DNA of 64,000 nucleotides. Origin: Colimorpha sp045222295 (GTDB lineage: Bacteria > Bacteroidota > Bacteroidia > Bacteroidales > P3). The notes beneath the pieces were generated by a model. That model saw only the letters and a list, made by a program, of their open reading frames with translations, made no database searches and was not told where the DNA came from. Numbering within the stretch: position 1 is the first letter of the stretch; each line of letters begins with the position of its first letter. The stretch covers positions 1 through 64,000 of the forward strand of contig JBGUXP010000008.1 of the NCBI GenBank assembly GCA_045222295.1, written 5' to 3'. A program made the position numbers and the translations under genes. Positions 16,501-26,800 of this stretch are shown here, piece by piece.

Positions 16501-19500
16501 GCAAGAACGAAAAGGGCATTATCGACAGTTGTCGGATAAAAAACGCCAAAATACTTAGGTTGCCTGGTGCCATAAATACCTACAACCGCCATAATATGGG
16601 CGGTATTTGCGCGCTCAACGACCGGGGCGTCATCAGCCGCTGCCGGGTGGAGGACTTCCGTTATGAAGATCGCGGTGATTTTTACACCATTGTGGAAAAT
16701 CTGGGTGGCATCTGCGGAAAGAATTACCATGGACAGCTGCTGAATGACACCATCGCGAGGAGTCGATTCCTGCTGAGGGTGGCGAAGCAATACAAGAATG
16801 TCGGCGGCATCTGCGGATTGAGCGGCTGCTCCCCGGATGATGCCGACAAAGAAGCCTCCTACGGCTACATGCCCAGTGTGATAGACGGCTGCGTCAGCGA
16901 CGGCTTCACCTTCACCGCCGACACGTGCAATGGCTATGGTGATTGCATCAAGAATATCCGGCACGTCGGCGGCATCGTAGGCATGTGTCAAGGACAGAAT
17001 ATCACCCTTACCAACTGCCACAATTTAGCCGGTAATATCTCGGTTTGCGCCGACAGTGTGGGCGGCATCTGCGGTCGCTTCACGGGCGAAGGTGGCGACA
17101 GCTACATACGCAACTGTTCCAACCACGTCAATGTGACGGGCAGCAGCTATGTGGGCGGCGTGGTAGGCATCATCGGCGGCGCCAACATCTACGACTGCCA
17201 AAACGAGGGCACCATACGCGCGGCCGCGGGTCCCCGCTATTGGCCTGCCGCGGGCTTTTATGCCGGCGGTATAGCGGGTGCCCTCACGGGTAAGTCCGGA
17301 TTAATCACCTGCCACAACAGCGGCCTCGCGGGTGCCGACTCGAACTATGTGGGCGGCATCGCGGGCGTTATGCTGGAGAACAGCAGTCTCTACCGGTGCA
17401 CCAACAACGGCACGGTCAGAGGCAGGGACCAGGTGGGTGGTCTGGCCGGCCTTGTCTGCCAAAACGCTTGGTTCGACAGCTGCACGGTGCTGGGTGAAGG
17501 CAAGGTGAGCGGTATCGCCCAAGTGGGTGGATTGGTAGGTTGTCTGAAAGGGGTGGGAGCACATGCATGCCGCAACAGCCGCAACGATGTGCAAAAAATC
17601 TTCTACGCCGCCATGGGTGGTGGCGTCTATGGATCTGCCGAAGACCCCACCATGCTTGAGAACTGCTCCAGCACAAATATTGTTCGGTATGACGCCGTCG
17701 TGGACATAACCTCTATAGGACAACTCCTGTCTTTCAAACAGAACGTGAACAACGGCAACAGCTACGAGGGCACGCTCGTCCGATTAAACTGCGACTTGAA
17801 TATCAGCGATAGCGATTGGGAACCCATCGGCAAAGACCCGGAGCATCCCTTCCGTGGTATCTTTGATGGTCTGGATCACAGCATCAAATACACTCTCAAC
17901 GTCGCCAACCCCTTCGACGAAGACGACGAAGACTACTACTACCAAGGCCTCTTCGGCTATATGGAAGGTACCGTTCGAAACCTCGACTTAGTGGATTGCT
18001 CCATCAGCGCCGACAACTCCGACTACGTCGGCCTTGTGGCGGGTTATTGCCACGGCTCGGTTTTGGACTGCGGCAGCTATGCGCACTCTGACTCGCCCAA
18101 GGTGAAAGGCAGGAACTATGTCGGCGGTTTGGTCGGCATGGCCTACAACTCGGAAATCAAGAACTGCTATAACGGCTTGAATGTCTCAGGCAAGCAATAT
18201 GTGGGCGGCATTGTGGGCGATTTCACAGCCAACAAGAATATCGCCACCTATGGCGGAATGCCATACAACCTCTACGGCGGCAACGTGAACCAATGCTTCA
18301 ATTACGGCATGATTCAGTCCCGGATTACCTACAATTGCTACGCGGGCGGCATCGCCGGCAGCACCTCCACCGAGATCAAACATTGTTACAACAGCGGCAG
18401 TGTGAATGGTTCGCATCGAGCGGGCGGCATTGCAGGTCAGCTTCTGGGCGACAGCATCCACCATTGCTACAACACGGGCTATCTACCCTATGGCTCTCTC
18501 CAGATGGCCATCGTATCCGATTGCGGCCCCACCAACGGCTACTCCATTTACGATTGCTTCTACGACAAGCAGATGTGTACGGCGGAGGAGGTGAATGCTA
18601 CCGGCCTCTTCACAAGTGAAATGGTGGCCGGAACGAACCCTTATTCCTCCATACGGGCAGCCCTGGGCGACGAATATTGGACCTATAACAACAATGAATA
18701 CCCCTCTCTTACACGATTTTATCCAAAAGCCGGAATCATCGTTCCTATTTCGGTAAAGCCTTTGCTGCTCCCGGGCTATATGCCGGTGGACAACATCATG
18801 GTAAATTTCTCCGGCGCCACCGGGAATAATTCCTGCGATCAGGACACGCGTGTTGTTTGGTCTCGATACAATACATCGGCAGCGGCAGCTGTCGATATTG
18901 GCCAATGCATGCCCTACAAAGACAGCATCCTCATAAACAGTATAGGGTATGATACGTTGAGAGTGAGCTACAACCAACCCCTGGGCGCACAACGTCTGGT
19001 GCCGGTTAGGGTGAGGAATGTACCTGAGAATTTCTATGTGAGCAACGTCACCGCCTTCAACAGCTACACCTGGCCGGTCAATAGTACGACTTATGGAAAA
19101 TCCGGATTCTACACGTATATCAAGCGTGAGCAGAGTTATGGTATTGAAAGGATTATATATTATGCCTTGAACCTCACCATTGTGAATGTAGATTGCAGGA
19201 TTGAGCAGGTCAAGGGTACGTGTGGTACGATTGCTGACGGTGCACTGTTGTCAACAGTGAGCGGGGGAACCGGCAATGGGTTCCGTTACAAGTGGACCAA
19301 TGCGGGCAACGACAGCCTCGGCAATCTGCCCAACCTCGCGAACATCCTTCCCGGCACCTATCACTTGACCCTGACCGATTCGCTCATTTCGACTTGCGTC
19401 CTCACGCAGACAGTCACCTTGGGAGAACCTGAGCCAGTGAATCTGACCATCAGTGGCTGCAGCGAAAGCAAAGATTACGACGGCACCCCATTCACGGTTT

Positions 19501-22500
19501 ACCGCTATGTCGTGCAAGAGGAAGGTTATGCGCCCGACACCCTGAATGCCGGACAATGTGCCATCCTCTCCAACGGCGACACCCTGCGCGTCAGCCTCTC
19601 AAACCCGGTGAATATCAGCAATCCGTTTGACTCTCCGGAAGGGGTGTCAATCACCAGTTACAGTATCACAAACGGTATCGACCACCGTTGTCACTACAAT
19701 GTCACCCTAAATGCCGGCTCTGTTACCATCAACCCGCGACCGGTTACCATCACCGTCAATGATGCCAGCAAGACCTCGGGTGAGGACGACCCCGTCTTCT
19801 CCGGTACAGTCACAGGCCTTGTCCATGACAACGACCTTGGTACAATCAGTTTCTACAGGACTGATGCCACCCAGCCGGATGTTGTTGGCACCTACGTTGA
19901 CGTACTGACGGCTACCTATACGAGCAACACTAATTATGTGGTAACCGTCAAGAACGGTACCTTCACCATCAACTGCAAGCATACCTTATTAAGTATCACC
20001 AATTGGCCCGATACCACCACCGTTCCGGGCGTTTGTTTTGACCCCACCAACACGGATTTACTGCCTTCTGACAGTGCCTTCCAAGCAAAGTATCAATGGC
20101 ATGTAACGCATACCGATTCGGTGCTTAGAAGCGACCCCTGCGACTGGTTATGTGCCCGCACCTATACTAGTACCTGGAATCCTATAGACTATAATGCCAA
20201 TTGCAGGCTGGAGAGCAGAGTCATGTACATAACCGGCGGCGACACAACGGGTCCCAAGCTGACAATAGATACCCTCAAAGTTGACGCCTGCAGGTTCAAG
20301 GGTGACATCGAAGACATTATTCCAGACAAACAGGTGCTCATCTTTGAAGACTGCAGCGGGGTGGCAGCGATCTCCTACACGCAGGACACCACGGTTAACG
20401 ACCCCGGCTGGACTATCCGCCGTATATATGAGCTAAGAGACTTCTGCGGCAACCTCAACTTCGACACGCTCTATGTTTGTGGTGTAGACACAATTCCCCC
20501 GCGGCCCGACCCATGGGCTTTTCCTCAGCGGGTCGTCAACGATACACTTTGGGCTGATCCGGTTTGCCGCTGCGACACTAATCCAGCACTTTTCATCCAG
20601 ATAACGGATAATCCTCATAGGGTTGTCAGGCGTTTTGATTTAATAGACAACTGTGATGAATATGATGAAAATAGTCCTTATAGTATCGGATTGTTGAGTG
20701 CGGAGAAAACGGTGAAAAACGGTGGAAACTGCGTCGACACGGCGGTCATCTCCTACGTGGTGTCCGATCGTGCCGGCAACAGGGCAACGTATTATCATGC
20801 ACAACTTATAACAGACACGACACCACCCACCTTCGACATTGTCCCCAAGGATACTACCCTCTGCCTCCTCGGCCCCGGAAAATACAAAGAGACCGTCAAT
20901 TCGGTCATATACGATGAGCATAACCAAGTGATAAACCGAGTGGCGAACATCCACGACAACTGCACCAAGCTGCAGGGAAGCTTGGTGGTCCACAATTCGA
21001 TTGATACAGGTAATTATACTGTTGTCAACGGGATACGGCAATACGAACAATACTGGACCGTCACCGACTCCTGCGGCAACAGCTTCACCGACAAGATGAT
21101 CATCAAGGTTAATCCACTGCCAACAATCCGTATCGATACCTTAGGCACCCAAACCATCTTCTACGGTGAGATGATTCAGGATATAACGATCTACAACGAG
21201 TACTCTACTCTTTCCGTGACGTTAGGGGAAGAAGGGCTGAATTTCAACTCGAATAATAGCACGGTGTCGGGTTCGTTAGACAGCGCCGGAACCTACAGTT
21301 ATACCGCCACGGCCACGAGCAATCAGACGCCGGGTTGCGGCAGTGTGGACACCGTCATCACAATTCAGGTAGAGCCGCGCCCCATCACCATCGCAGCGGG
21401 AAGCGCCACGAAGAAATATGACGGCACGCCGCTCACCTCGCCATACTACGAATGTACGGTGATTGACTACGACAATATGCATAATTGGATTCCCATTCTC
21501 AATACTGACTCCATTGCCAACTTGACCATCACCGGCAGCCAGACCGACGTGGGCTCAAGTGCGAACGTGCCCAGTAATGCGGTGATCACACGCAGGGTAG
21601 ATGCCACGGTGAATATGAACTCCAGCTATGCCGTCTCCTACGCCAACGGCACCCTCACAGTGACGACGAACGACACCCTCATCAAGGTAATCCCCGCTGA
21701 CGGTACCAAGGTGTACGACGGCACGCCGCTGACGAAGACGGCACACGAGGACTTCACGGTGACGGGTGTTCCCGAGGGCCTCACCTGGACGGCCACCGCC
21801 GACGGCACGGTGACGAACGTCACGCCAGGCGAAGGTGAGAAGGCGGTGAATGCGGTGACCTCGTTCCACATCTTCGACGCCGACGGCCACGACGTGACGG
21901 CATTTTTCACCAATATCGAAGACTCAATTGGCACGCTGACGATTACGCCGAAACCCCTCACCATCACGGCCTGCGACTCTACCAAAGTCTACGACGGCAC
22001 CCCCCTCTCCTGCCGCTCCTACACCCACACGCCCCTCGTCGCCGGCCACGACCTCATCAGCGTCGCCATCCTCGGCCGCCGCACCCTCGCCGGTACCTCC
22101 GCTAACATGCCCATCGACGCCCTCATCTGGGACGCCGCCGGTCTCGACGTCACCCCCAACTACGACATCACCTTCGTCAACGGTACCCTCACGGTGACAC
22201 CGCGCCCCTTCACCGTCACCGCCGGCAGCGACACCATGCGCTATGACGGCACCCCGCTGACTAACAACACCTACACCCACTCCGACGACCTGCCCACCGG
22301 TCACACCCTCGCCAGCGTCACCGTCACCGGCAGCCGCACCTTGGCCGGCGAGAGCGACAACGTGCCCAGTGCGGCGGTCATCAAGAACGCCAGCAACCAG
22401 AATATGACCTCAAACTATGACATCATCTACGTCAACGGCACCCTGACGGTCACGCCGAGACCCCTCACCATCACCGCCGGCGATTCCACCAAAGTCTACG

Positions 22501-23738
22501 ATGGCACCCCGCTGACACAGCCCGGATACTCCCACACCGACCTCGTCACGGGCGACTCTATCTGGAGTGTGACGGTGGAGAGCAGCCTGTGGAAAGCAGG
22601 AACCTGCGACAATGTGCCCGACGATGCCGACATCCGAAACACCGACGGTGTGTCGGTGGCGAACTGCTACGATATCACTTTCGTCAACGGCACTTTGGAG
22701 GTGACACCAAAGCCCCTGAACGTCACGGCTGGCGACACAACCAAGCTCTATGACGGCACGCCGCTCACCGGCGGCAGCTTCACGCACACCGCCCTCGTGC
22801 CGGGCGACACCGTTTGGAGTGTGCTGTTCGACGGCAGCCAGACGGAGGTCGGAACGGGCAGCGTCGTGCCGACTGGGGTGGTAATCAAGAGCGCGAACCA
22901 TGATGACGCCGATGTCTCCGACTGCTACCAGGTCACCTACCTGCCCGGCACCCTCACAGTGATGCAGGGTGTCGTCATCCCCGAGGGTGGCTGGCAGGCC
23001 ATTGCCGCGCCGGTGCACGACGACGGTGAGACCTGCTGGACCATCGCTGCCGCCCTCATCACGGGCAGCTACGACTTCTTCCGCTACGACGAGCCCACCG
23101 CCACCTGGCAGAACCAGAAGAACGACGGCTTCAACCGTATGGACCTCGGCCGCGGATACATCTATCGCCGTAACGACGACCTCGCCATTCCTTTCGGCGG
23201 CAACTTCAACAGCGGCGACGTCCAGATAACCCTCACCGCCAGCGGCAGTGGCGACCTGCGGGGCTTCAACCTCGTGGGCAACCCCTACCCCTACAGCGTC
23301 ACCCTCTGCATCCCCTTCTACTCGCTCAATGCCGACGGTTCGTGGACAGCCCACGCCGCAGGCGACGCTGTCGCCGTCGGTCAAGGTGTCCTTGTTTACA
23401 CCGACCATCCCACCACACTCCTCTTCCACGACCACCAGGGCTGCACCGTCGACCCCGCCAAGGGCACCCTACCCCCGCTGCCCTCAGGCCTCTGCCTGAA
23501 CGAAAACGATAACGATAACGATAACCTTAACGTTAACGGTGACTTCGCCCGTTGGGAGGGCGACCACCTCGTCATCACCGGCGAAGGCATCCTCCAGGCT
23601 TACGACATCATGGGCCGACTGCTGCTTAGCAGGAAAATAAAGAATGAAGAATTAAGAATGAAGAATTCAGAGTTCCCGGGAACCGGTGTGTATGTTTTAC
23701 GTCTCAACGGACAGACTCAAAAGATAGTGATTAAATAA
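12636..23738 (+). CDS. Giant T9SS-secreted adhesin with GLUG and YDG repeats
   Basis: A 3700-residue cell-surface protein. The order is: signal peptide (to NGAVAQ); four large blocks of GLUG-type beta-helical repeats (about 30-540, 640-1090, 1130-1690, 1690-2030) with recurring GG(I/V)(A/V)G and CYN motifs; an SprB-like repeat near 2187-2268; a first YDG-type domain; an MBG-like domain near 2367-2446; HYR/Ig-like cysteine-rich domains near 2530-2830; six YDG domains of about 84 residues (KVYDGTPLT type) from 2913 to 3440; a conserved domain with GFNLVGNPYPY; an Asn/Asp-rich linker; and a type A sorting domain ending QKIVIK. GLUG and YDG domains are known from bacterial adhesins; ligand and host are unknown. 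It is the third gene of the operon and is followed by a paralog. Confidence 0.88.
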   Translation: MKKNNIFSITLVGVLLFAAQMNGAVAQNGTYLYPYPIKDAAALYAFAQCINSGQNFSYRYTDSMFVLDPNGPIPAYGEGTYFKQMANIDLAGKTWHPIGTSPTTGFRGNYDGDVYNIINLKLTANQPALFCYSTGTIGHLTMQDPVFADNVNNSGALATYVMGGTIRDCHVNCSPGSPLVFNGKNCAALIGCIGIPDGQKADDVTIDRCSSNCEIISNYQQTSANDQNSVAGVVAVINAHHYLVTRCYNFGNISSTYRPKFQEDTLSVAGVVGRGLVPTTPSLISRCYNKGHITAHCGYIGGVAGLFDAESGLSNNTRCNIDSCFNTGRITGVGVLYSSDTMPSNYYSLSPQLRPAADSNLNILSVGGVLAPCKAKTRYSFNTGIITLTKHPHPKFNIKGDQGVVGLGSIAEHCFNVGEIYNYETRNGRAAGVASDTARYCINAVAIYDRNLTYSYLPRSISNNYSINCIADAQMAPDGLDGILFPSVNIFGGDPTIMDILGDEHWVFGTNVYPQLKWTQEGGEGEDAKDFAIAASEPIFLSDIDIYHVTNPFRLGCFDTKLYWQVPKHNCLVTIDNQSCSGGFIWPTVDTVSECDMIVPMTAILGSDDTIKVTHLLHSITPPSDILTVDNLNELKMLRDSVNSGKSFFYKNHKLPRYAEGVTFKLTTDLNMGYQRPWEPIGSVMSGSRFAGRFLGDGHTIYNLSLDNATPNRDKNANFGGLFGMLSGEVRDLIFENLTADSTTIVAGAVCALMNGATIENCIVKGHIETSKSNNYYALSGIGGIAGVSLTARIQDSIFQCGDTIRGCINYADITTHVGRGKNIAFHSVGGIIGHGGVVIDCANAGNISASKDCGYLGGIGGDLTSALRCFNTGRINIEEANQTGNFYVGGVVGLNEADSAVRYCYNAGPIQGSDRNYVGGIIGKGNPKYCYTSNTTICRGAHTGSIVGISEHDQKCYYDKQMSPMAANNGSNIPARSVKGFETTAMLGSALSDSLGDNTNWIFTPGLYPQLAGTRNDADLQRVAVMPVVLGSGQNWATAHDSIPLKGCDDHYFWKKISGNVSVNDCNVHTSNRDKGTMEFAATLDSVPYRYITLKFNLEESHAYVITSLRQFDTMRMVINQGGYYNLIDSTFHLTIPAGANANDFIAIMDGGKDCYFKLTASEIDIEVLRWSDNSQKHWTPIGGYADNTCGFEGRTFKGIFDGNGCTVKRLQFEGCNNPRIGLFGVIEGGTVKNLILDNPKGDIHYDTIGFLCSVNKGGTIYNCEIVNSVWEFDTLVYMSSNIGFLCGKNEKGIIDSCRIKNAKILRLPGAINTYNRHNMGGICALNDRGVISRCRVEDFRYEDRGDFYTIVENLGGICGKNYHGQLLNDTIARSRFLLRVAKQYKNVGGICGLSGCSPDDADKEASYGYMPSVIDGCVSDGFTFTADTCNGYGDCIKNIRHVGGIVGMCQGQNITLTNCHNLAGNISVCADSVGGICGRFTGEGGDSYIRNCSNHVNVTGSSYVGGVVGIIGGANIYDCQNEGTIRAAAGPRYWPAAGFYAGGIAGALTGKSGLITCHNSGLAGADSNYVGGIAGVMLENSSLYRCTNNGTVRGRDQVGGLAGLVCQNAWFDSCTVLGEGKVSGIAQVGGLVGCLKGVGAHACRNSRNDVQKIFYAAMGGGVYGSAEDPTMLENCSSTNIVRYDAVVDITSIGQLLSFKQNVNNGNSYEGTLVRLNCDLNISDSDWEPIGKDPEHPFRGIFDGLDHSIKYTLNVANPFDEDDEDYYYQGLFGYMEGTVRNLDLVDCSISADNSDYVGLVAGYCHGSVLDCGSYAHSDSPKVKGRNYVGGLVGMAYNSEIKNCYNGLNVSGKQYVGGIVGDFTANKNIATYGGMPYNLYGGNVNQCFNYGMIQSRITYNCYAGGIAGSTSTEIKHCYNSGSVNGSHRAGGIAGQLLGDSIHHCYNTGYLPYGSLQMAIVSDCGPTNGYSIYDCFYDKQMCTAEEVNATGLFTSEMVAGTNPYSSIRAALGDEYWTYNNNEYPSLTRFYPKAGIIVPISVKPLLLPGYMPVDNIMVNFSGATGNNSCDQDTRVVWSRYNTSAAAAVDIGQCMPYKDSILINSIGYDTLRVSYNQPLGAQRLVPVRVRNVPENFYVSNVTAFNSYTWPVNSTTYGKSGFYTYIKREQSYGIERIIYYALNLTIVNVDCRIEQVKGTCGTIADGALLSTVSGGTGNGFRYKWTNAGNDSLGNLPNLANILPGTYHLTLTDSLISTCVLTQTVTLGEPEPVNLTISGCSESKDYDGTPFTVYRYVVQEEGYAPDTLNAGQCAILSNGDTLRVSLSNPVNISNPFDSPEGVSITSYSITNGIDHRCHYNVTLNAGSVTINPRPVTITVNDASKTSGEDDPVFSGTVTGLVHDNDLGTISFYRTDATQPDVVGTYVDVLTATYTSNTNYVVTVKNGTFTINCKHTLLSITNWPDTTTVPGVCFDPTNTDLLPSDSAFQAKYQWHVTHTDSVLRSDPCDWLCARTYTSTWNPIDYNANCRLESRVMYITGGDTTGPKLTIDTLKVDACRFKGDIEDIIPDKQVLIFEDCSGVAAISYTQDTTVNDPGWTIRRIYELRDFCGNLNFDTLYVCGVDTIPPRPDPWAFPQRVVNDTLWADPVCRCDTNPALFIQITDNPHRVVRRFDLIDNCDEYDENSPYSIGLLSAEKTVKNGGNCVDTAVISYVVSDRAGNRATYYHAQLITDTTPPTFDIVPKDTTLCLLGPGKYKETVNSVIYDEHNQVINRVANIHDNCTKLQGSLVVHNSIDTGNYTVVNGIRQYEQYWTVTDSCGNSFTDKMIIKVNPLPTIRIDTLGTQTIFYGEMIQDITIYNEYSTLSVTLGEEGLNFNSNNSTVSGSLDSAGTYSYTATATSNQTPGCGSVDTVITIQVEPRPITIAAGSATKKYDGTPLTSPYYECTVIDYDNMHNWIPILNTDSIANLTITGSQTDVGSSANVPSNAVITRRVDATVNMNSSYAVSYANGTLTVTTNDTLIKVIPADGTKVYDGTPLTKTAHEDFTVTGVPEGLTWTATADGTVTNVTPGEGEKAVNAVTSFHIFDADGHDVTAFFTNIEDSIGTLTITPKPLTITACDSTKVYDGTPLSCRSYTHTPLVAGHDLISVAILGRRTLAGTSANMPIDALIWDAAGLDVTPNYDITFVNGTLTVTPRPFTVTAGSDTMRYDGTPLTNNTYTHSDDLPTGHTLASVTVTGSRTLAGESDNVPSAAVIKNASNQNMTSNYDIIYVNGTLTVTPRPLTITAGDSTKVYDGTPLTQPGYSHTDLVTGDSIWSVTVESSLWKAGTCDNVPDDADIRNTDGVSVANCYDITFVNGTLEVTPKPLNVTAGDTTKLYDGTPLTGGSFTHTALVPGDTVWSVLFDGSQTEVGTGSVVPTGVVIKSANHDDADVSDCYQVTYLPGTLTVMQGVVIPEGGWQAIAAPVHDDGETCWTIAAALITGSYDFFRYDEPTATWQNQKNDGFNRMDLGRGYIYRRNDDLAIPFGGNFNSGDVQITLTASGSGDLRGFNLVGNPYPYSVTLCIPFYSLNADGSWTAHAAGDAVAVGQGVLVYTDHPTTLLFHDHQGCTVDPAKGTLPPLPSGLCLNENDNDNDNLNVNGDFARWEGDHLVITGEGILQAYDIMGRLLLSRKIKNEELRMKNSEFPGTGVYVLRLNGQTQKIVIK
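23508..23537 (+). repeat. 6-bp in-frame tandem repeat, adhesin 1
   Basis: GATAAC three times (23508-23525), then CTTAAC and GTTAAC. It encodes the Asn/Asp-rich linker before the sorting domain. The paralog at 29889 has one GATAAC fewer, while the flanking DNA is almost identical. Slippage here would change linker length but never frame. Confidence 0.75.
23639..23673 (+). repeat. 7-bp-period repeat inside the adhesin 1 sorting domain
   Basis: AAAGAAT, GAAGAAT, TAAGAAT, GAAGAAT, TCAGAGT. The unit type is the same as in the intergenic element at 475-516. It encodes KNEELRMKNSE, placed between the GRLLLSRK strand and GTGVYVLRLNG of the T9SS sorting domain, where such domains normally have a variable loop. 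Confidence 0.7.
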
Positions 23739-23885
23739 TAAGGAATGAAAGGAATTGAAAGGGAGTGGAAGCTTCGGAAGTCGAGAGCAGAGTCAAACTT
23801 GTTTGAACTTTGCCGAGATGAAGAAGCGTAGACGAAGTCAAAAGGAGAGAAATGACACTACTATAGAAATAATAAATAATAAATA

Positions 23886-26800
23886 ATGAAATCAAAACGT
23901 TTTAAGCATTTCAAGATCCTCCTTGCGCTGCTGCTCCTGGCGGCGGTCGCCGGAGGGAACGGCGCCTGGGCGCAGACGTTCGACATCACCGCGACGCACA
24001 ACAGCAGTACCCACCGGACGACATTCAAAATCAAGCGTTCGGGCGACTACCTGCCAGCACAGACCGTCAACTATCGCACCGTCAGCCTCTCGGCTTTTGC
24101 ACCGGCACACTTTATACCAGTATGCGATCATGTCACCTTCGGCGAAGGCGATACCCTCAGGGAGGTGGTTGTCAGAGAGGAGACATCCGCCAGCGGCCCC
24201 TTCGCTTTCCAGCAAAGCACCACCCGGTCCTATCGCTTTGAGGTGCTGGATATCAATGGCTTCCTGCTGGCCTACAAGGACCGTTCTTTCACCATCGGCA
24301 CCAGTGTTCCCACGTCGGGTATTTTCGATGAAAAAACGGTTACCATACAATCAAGCGCCTATGTGGTCACCGACGATGGCTATCAGAACAACGGCTACAA
24401 GTCCGTCTCCAGCAGCAACTATTTCAACAATGCCGCACCCAAGGGCTATTTCCAAGCCATCGGTGCCCAATTGCGCATGACTCTCTCCTTCGATGCCAAG
24501 GAGGACGACGACGGTTACCAGTACGTGCAGATACTGTTCGACAACACCAACAGTTGCGATAACCGCCCTAATGGACTCTTCGACGACGGCAAACCCGGCA
24601 CCCCCGACCTCTCGTGCTACACAGCAGGATTTGAGCACGTCCCCAGCACCGTCTGTACCACCTACGCCGCTTACTCTTTCCCCGTCACTTCGCGGCCTAA
24701 CAACTGCTCTGCGGTGAGCAATGTCTGGGACAACGGTGTCACCAACAAGCTCCATACCCAGAAGTTCAAGAGTAACTTTCGTGCCAGCGATGGCCGTCTT
24801 ATTGTACCCACGGATTTCCAAACCCTCGTGGTTCGCCTCAATGCCTCGGGTGGTAGTAACGATGACTGGTATGCCAAGAACGTCAAGGCCCACATCCAGG
24901 CTGTCGATGCCACCAAACCGACACTCTATGGCGGCACCACCGAACACATCACCGTCTCGCCGGGTCCCTACATCGTGGGCAACACCTTCTATATCAGCGT
25001 CCCTTTCAGCGAGATTGTGCATATCTCGGGAGCATTCAAAAAGTTGAATACCACATGGGGCACCGTCACCTACGAGTCGGGCGACTACACCAATGTCATC
25101 ACCTACAAGGGTACCATCAACGCTTCGGCAGGTACCACCTTGGCGATTACCGGCATCGAAAACAGTCTGTTCAACGACTTGGCGAATAACTACTATCAAG
25201 GCGGCAACAGCGGTTTCAACAAGACCTTCATCGGCGTCACCTGCTCGGCCACCTACACCCTCGACAACTACAACACCGAATTTATAGGGCTGGCCAGTGA
25301 GTATGTCCTGAGCGGCAACGGACCCTTCGAGCCCGTCCCCACAACCGTCTATTTCTACAAGGGCACCAAGACCACCGACCACCGCACCACCCTCACTCCC
25401 ACCACCCACTACACCCTCTCGTGGGCTAACAACAACACTGCCGGCAACGGCACCATCACCGCCACGGGTGTAGCCCCCTACACTGGCTCGGCCAGCGCCA
25501 CCTTCCCCATCCGTTGGAGCACCTATACCGTCCGCTTCCACCAGAACGACGGCCCCTACGGTACCCACGCCACTGAGGATCAGACCTTCACCTACGCCAC
25601 CGCGCAGCACCTCAGTTCGACGCTTACGCGCACCGGCTACACCGTGGCCCGCTGGACCACCGAACCCGACGGCAGCGGCACCAGCTACGGCGCCACCCAG
25701 GAGATTCTCAACCTCACCGCCGAGGACGGCGCCGTCGTCGACCTCTACGCCCAGTGGGCCGTCATCCCCTGGACGGGCACCGGCACCAGCGCCGACGACC
25801 CCTACATTATATTATATGCCAGCCAGCTCGACTCCCTGGCCGCCACCGTCAACAGCGGAACTACCTACCAGTACAAGTTCTTCCAGCTGGGTGCCGACAT
25901 CACCTATCCCCACACCACCAACTGGAACGACTCCACCAGCACCGAGAACAACTACACCGCCATCGGCATCAGCGGACATGAATTCGATGGCACCTTCGAC
26001 GGCGACGGACACACCGTCAGCGGCATCCGCATCTATAGGCCCAGCAACCAATTTCAAGGTCTCTTTGGCCGTGTCTATGATGCTACCGTTAAAAACGTTA
26101 TCCTCACCGACATCCGTATCACAGGCAATGATTATGTCGGTGGAATAGTGGGCTATTTTGGGAATGATACGGTTCAAAATTGCCTCGTCCTTAACGCTAC
26201 CATTACTGGTAATTACGAAGGTGAATATCATAGTACGGGTGCAGTCGTGGGCTATAAATACAATGGTACTCTCATCCACAACTACTACCGCAACTGCATC
26301 GTCAATGTGGAAGACAACACCTACGTCACCAACATCGGCCTGGGTGCGCCACAAAACGACTATGCCGGAGAGGTAGCCAGCCTCCACACCCTTGGCCTGC
26401 CGTCCGATGTCACCACCAGCGGCGAGACAAAGATGATTGACAACGTCACCTACTACGCCTCCAACACCCCCGTTGCCCTCACTTACACGGGCGCCCCGGG
26501 CTACAGCGTCAGCTACAGCTACAACGACGGCAACGACCACGCCATCAGCGGCCACACCTTCACTATGCCCGCCGCCGACGCCACCGTCAGCCACAGCCTC
26601 ACCAGCCACTGGGGCATCGCCTCCGGCCGCGACGGCACCAGCGAGGCCACGGCCTACCTCATCGCCGACACCGCCGACCTCAACCTGCTGGCCCGCTACG
26701 TGAACGGCACCGACGGATTCGCCGCCAACAACTTCAGCGGCAAGTATTTCAAGCTCGCCAACAACATCACCTACAGCCATGAGGGTCTCGGCACCACCGA

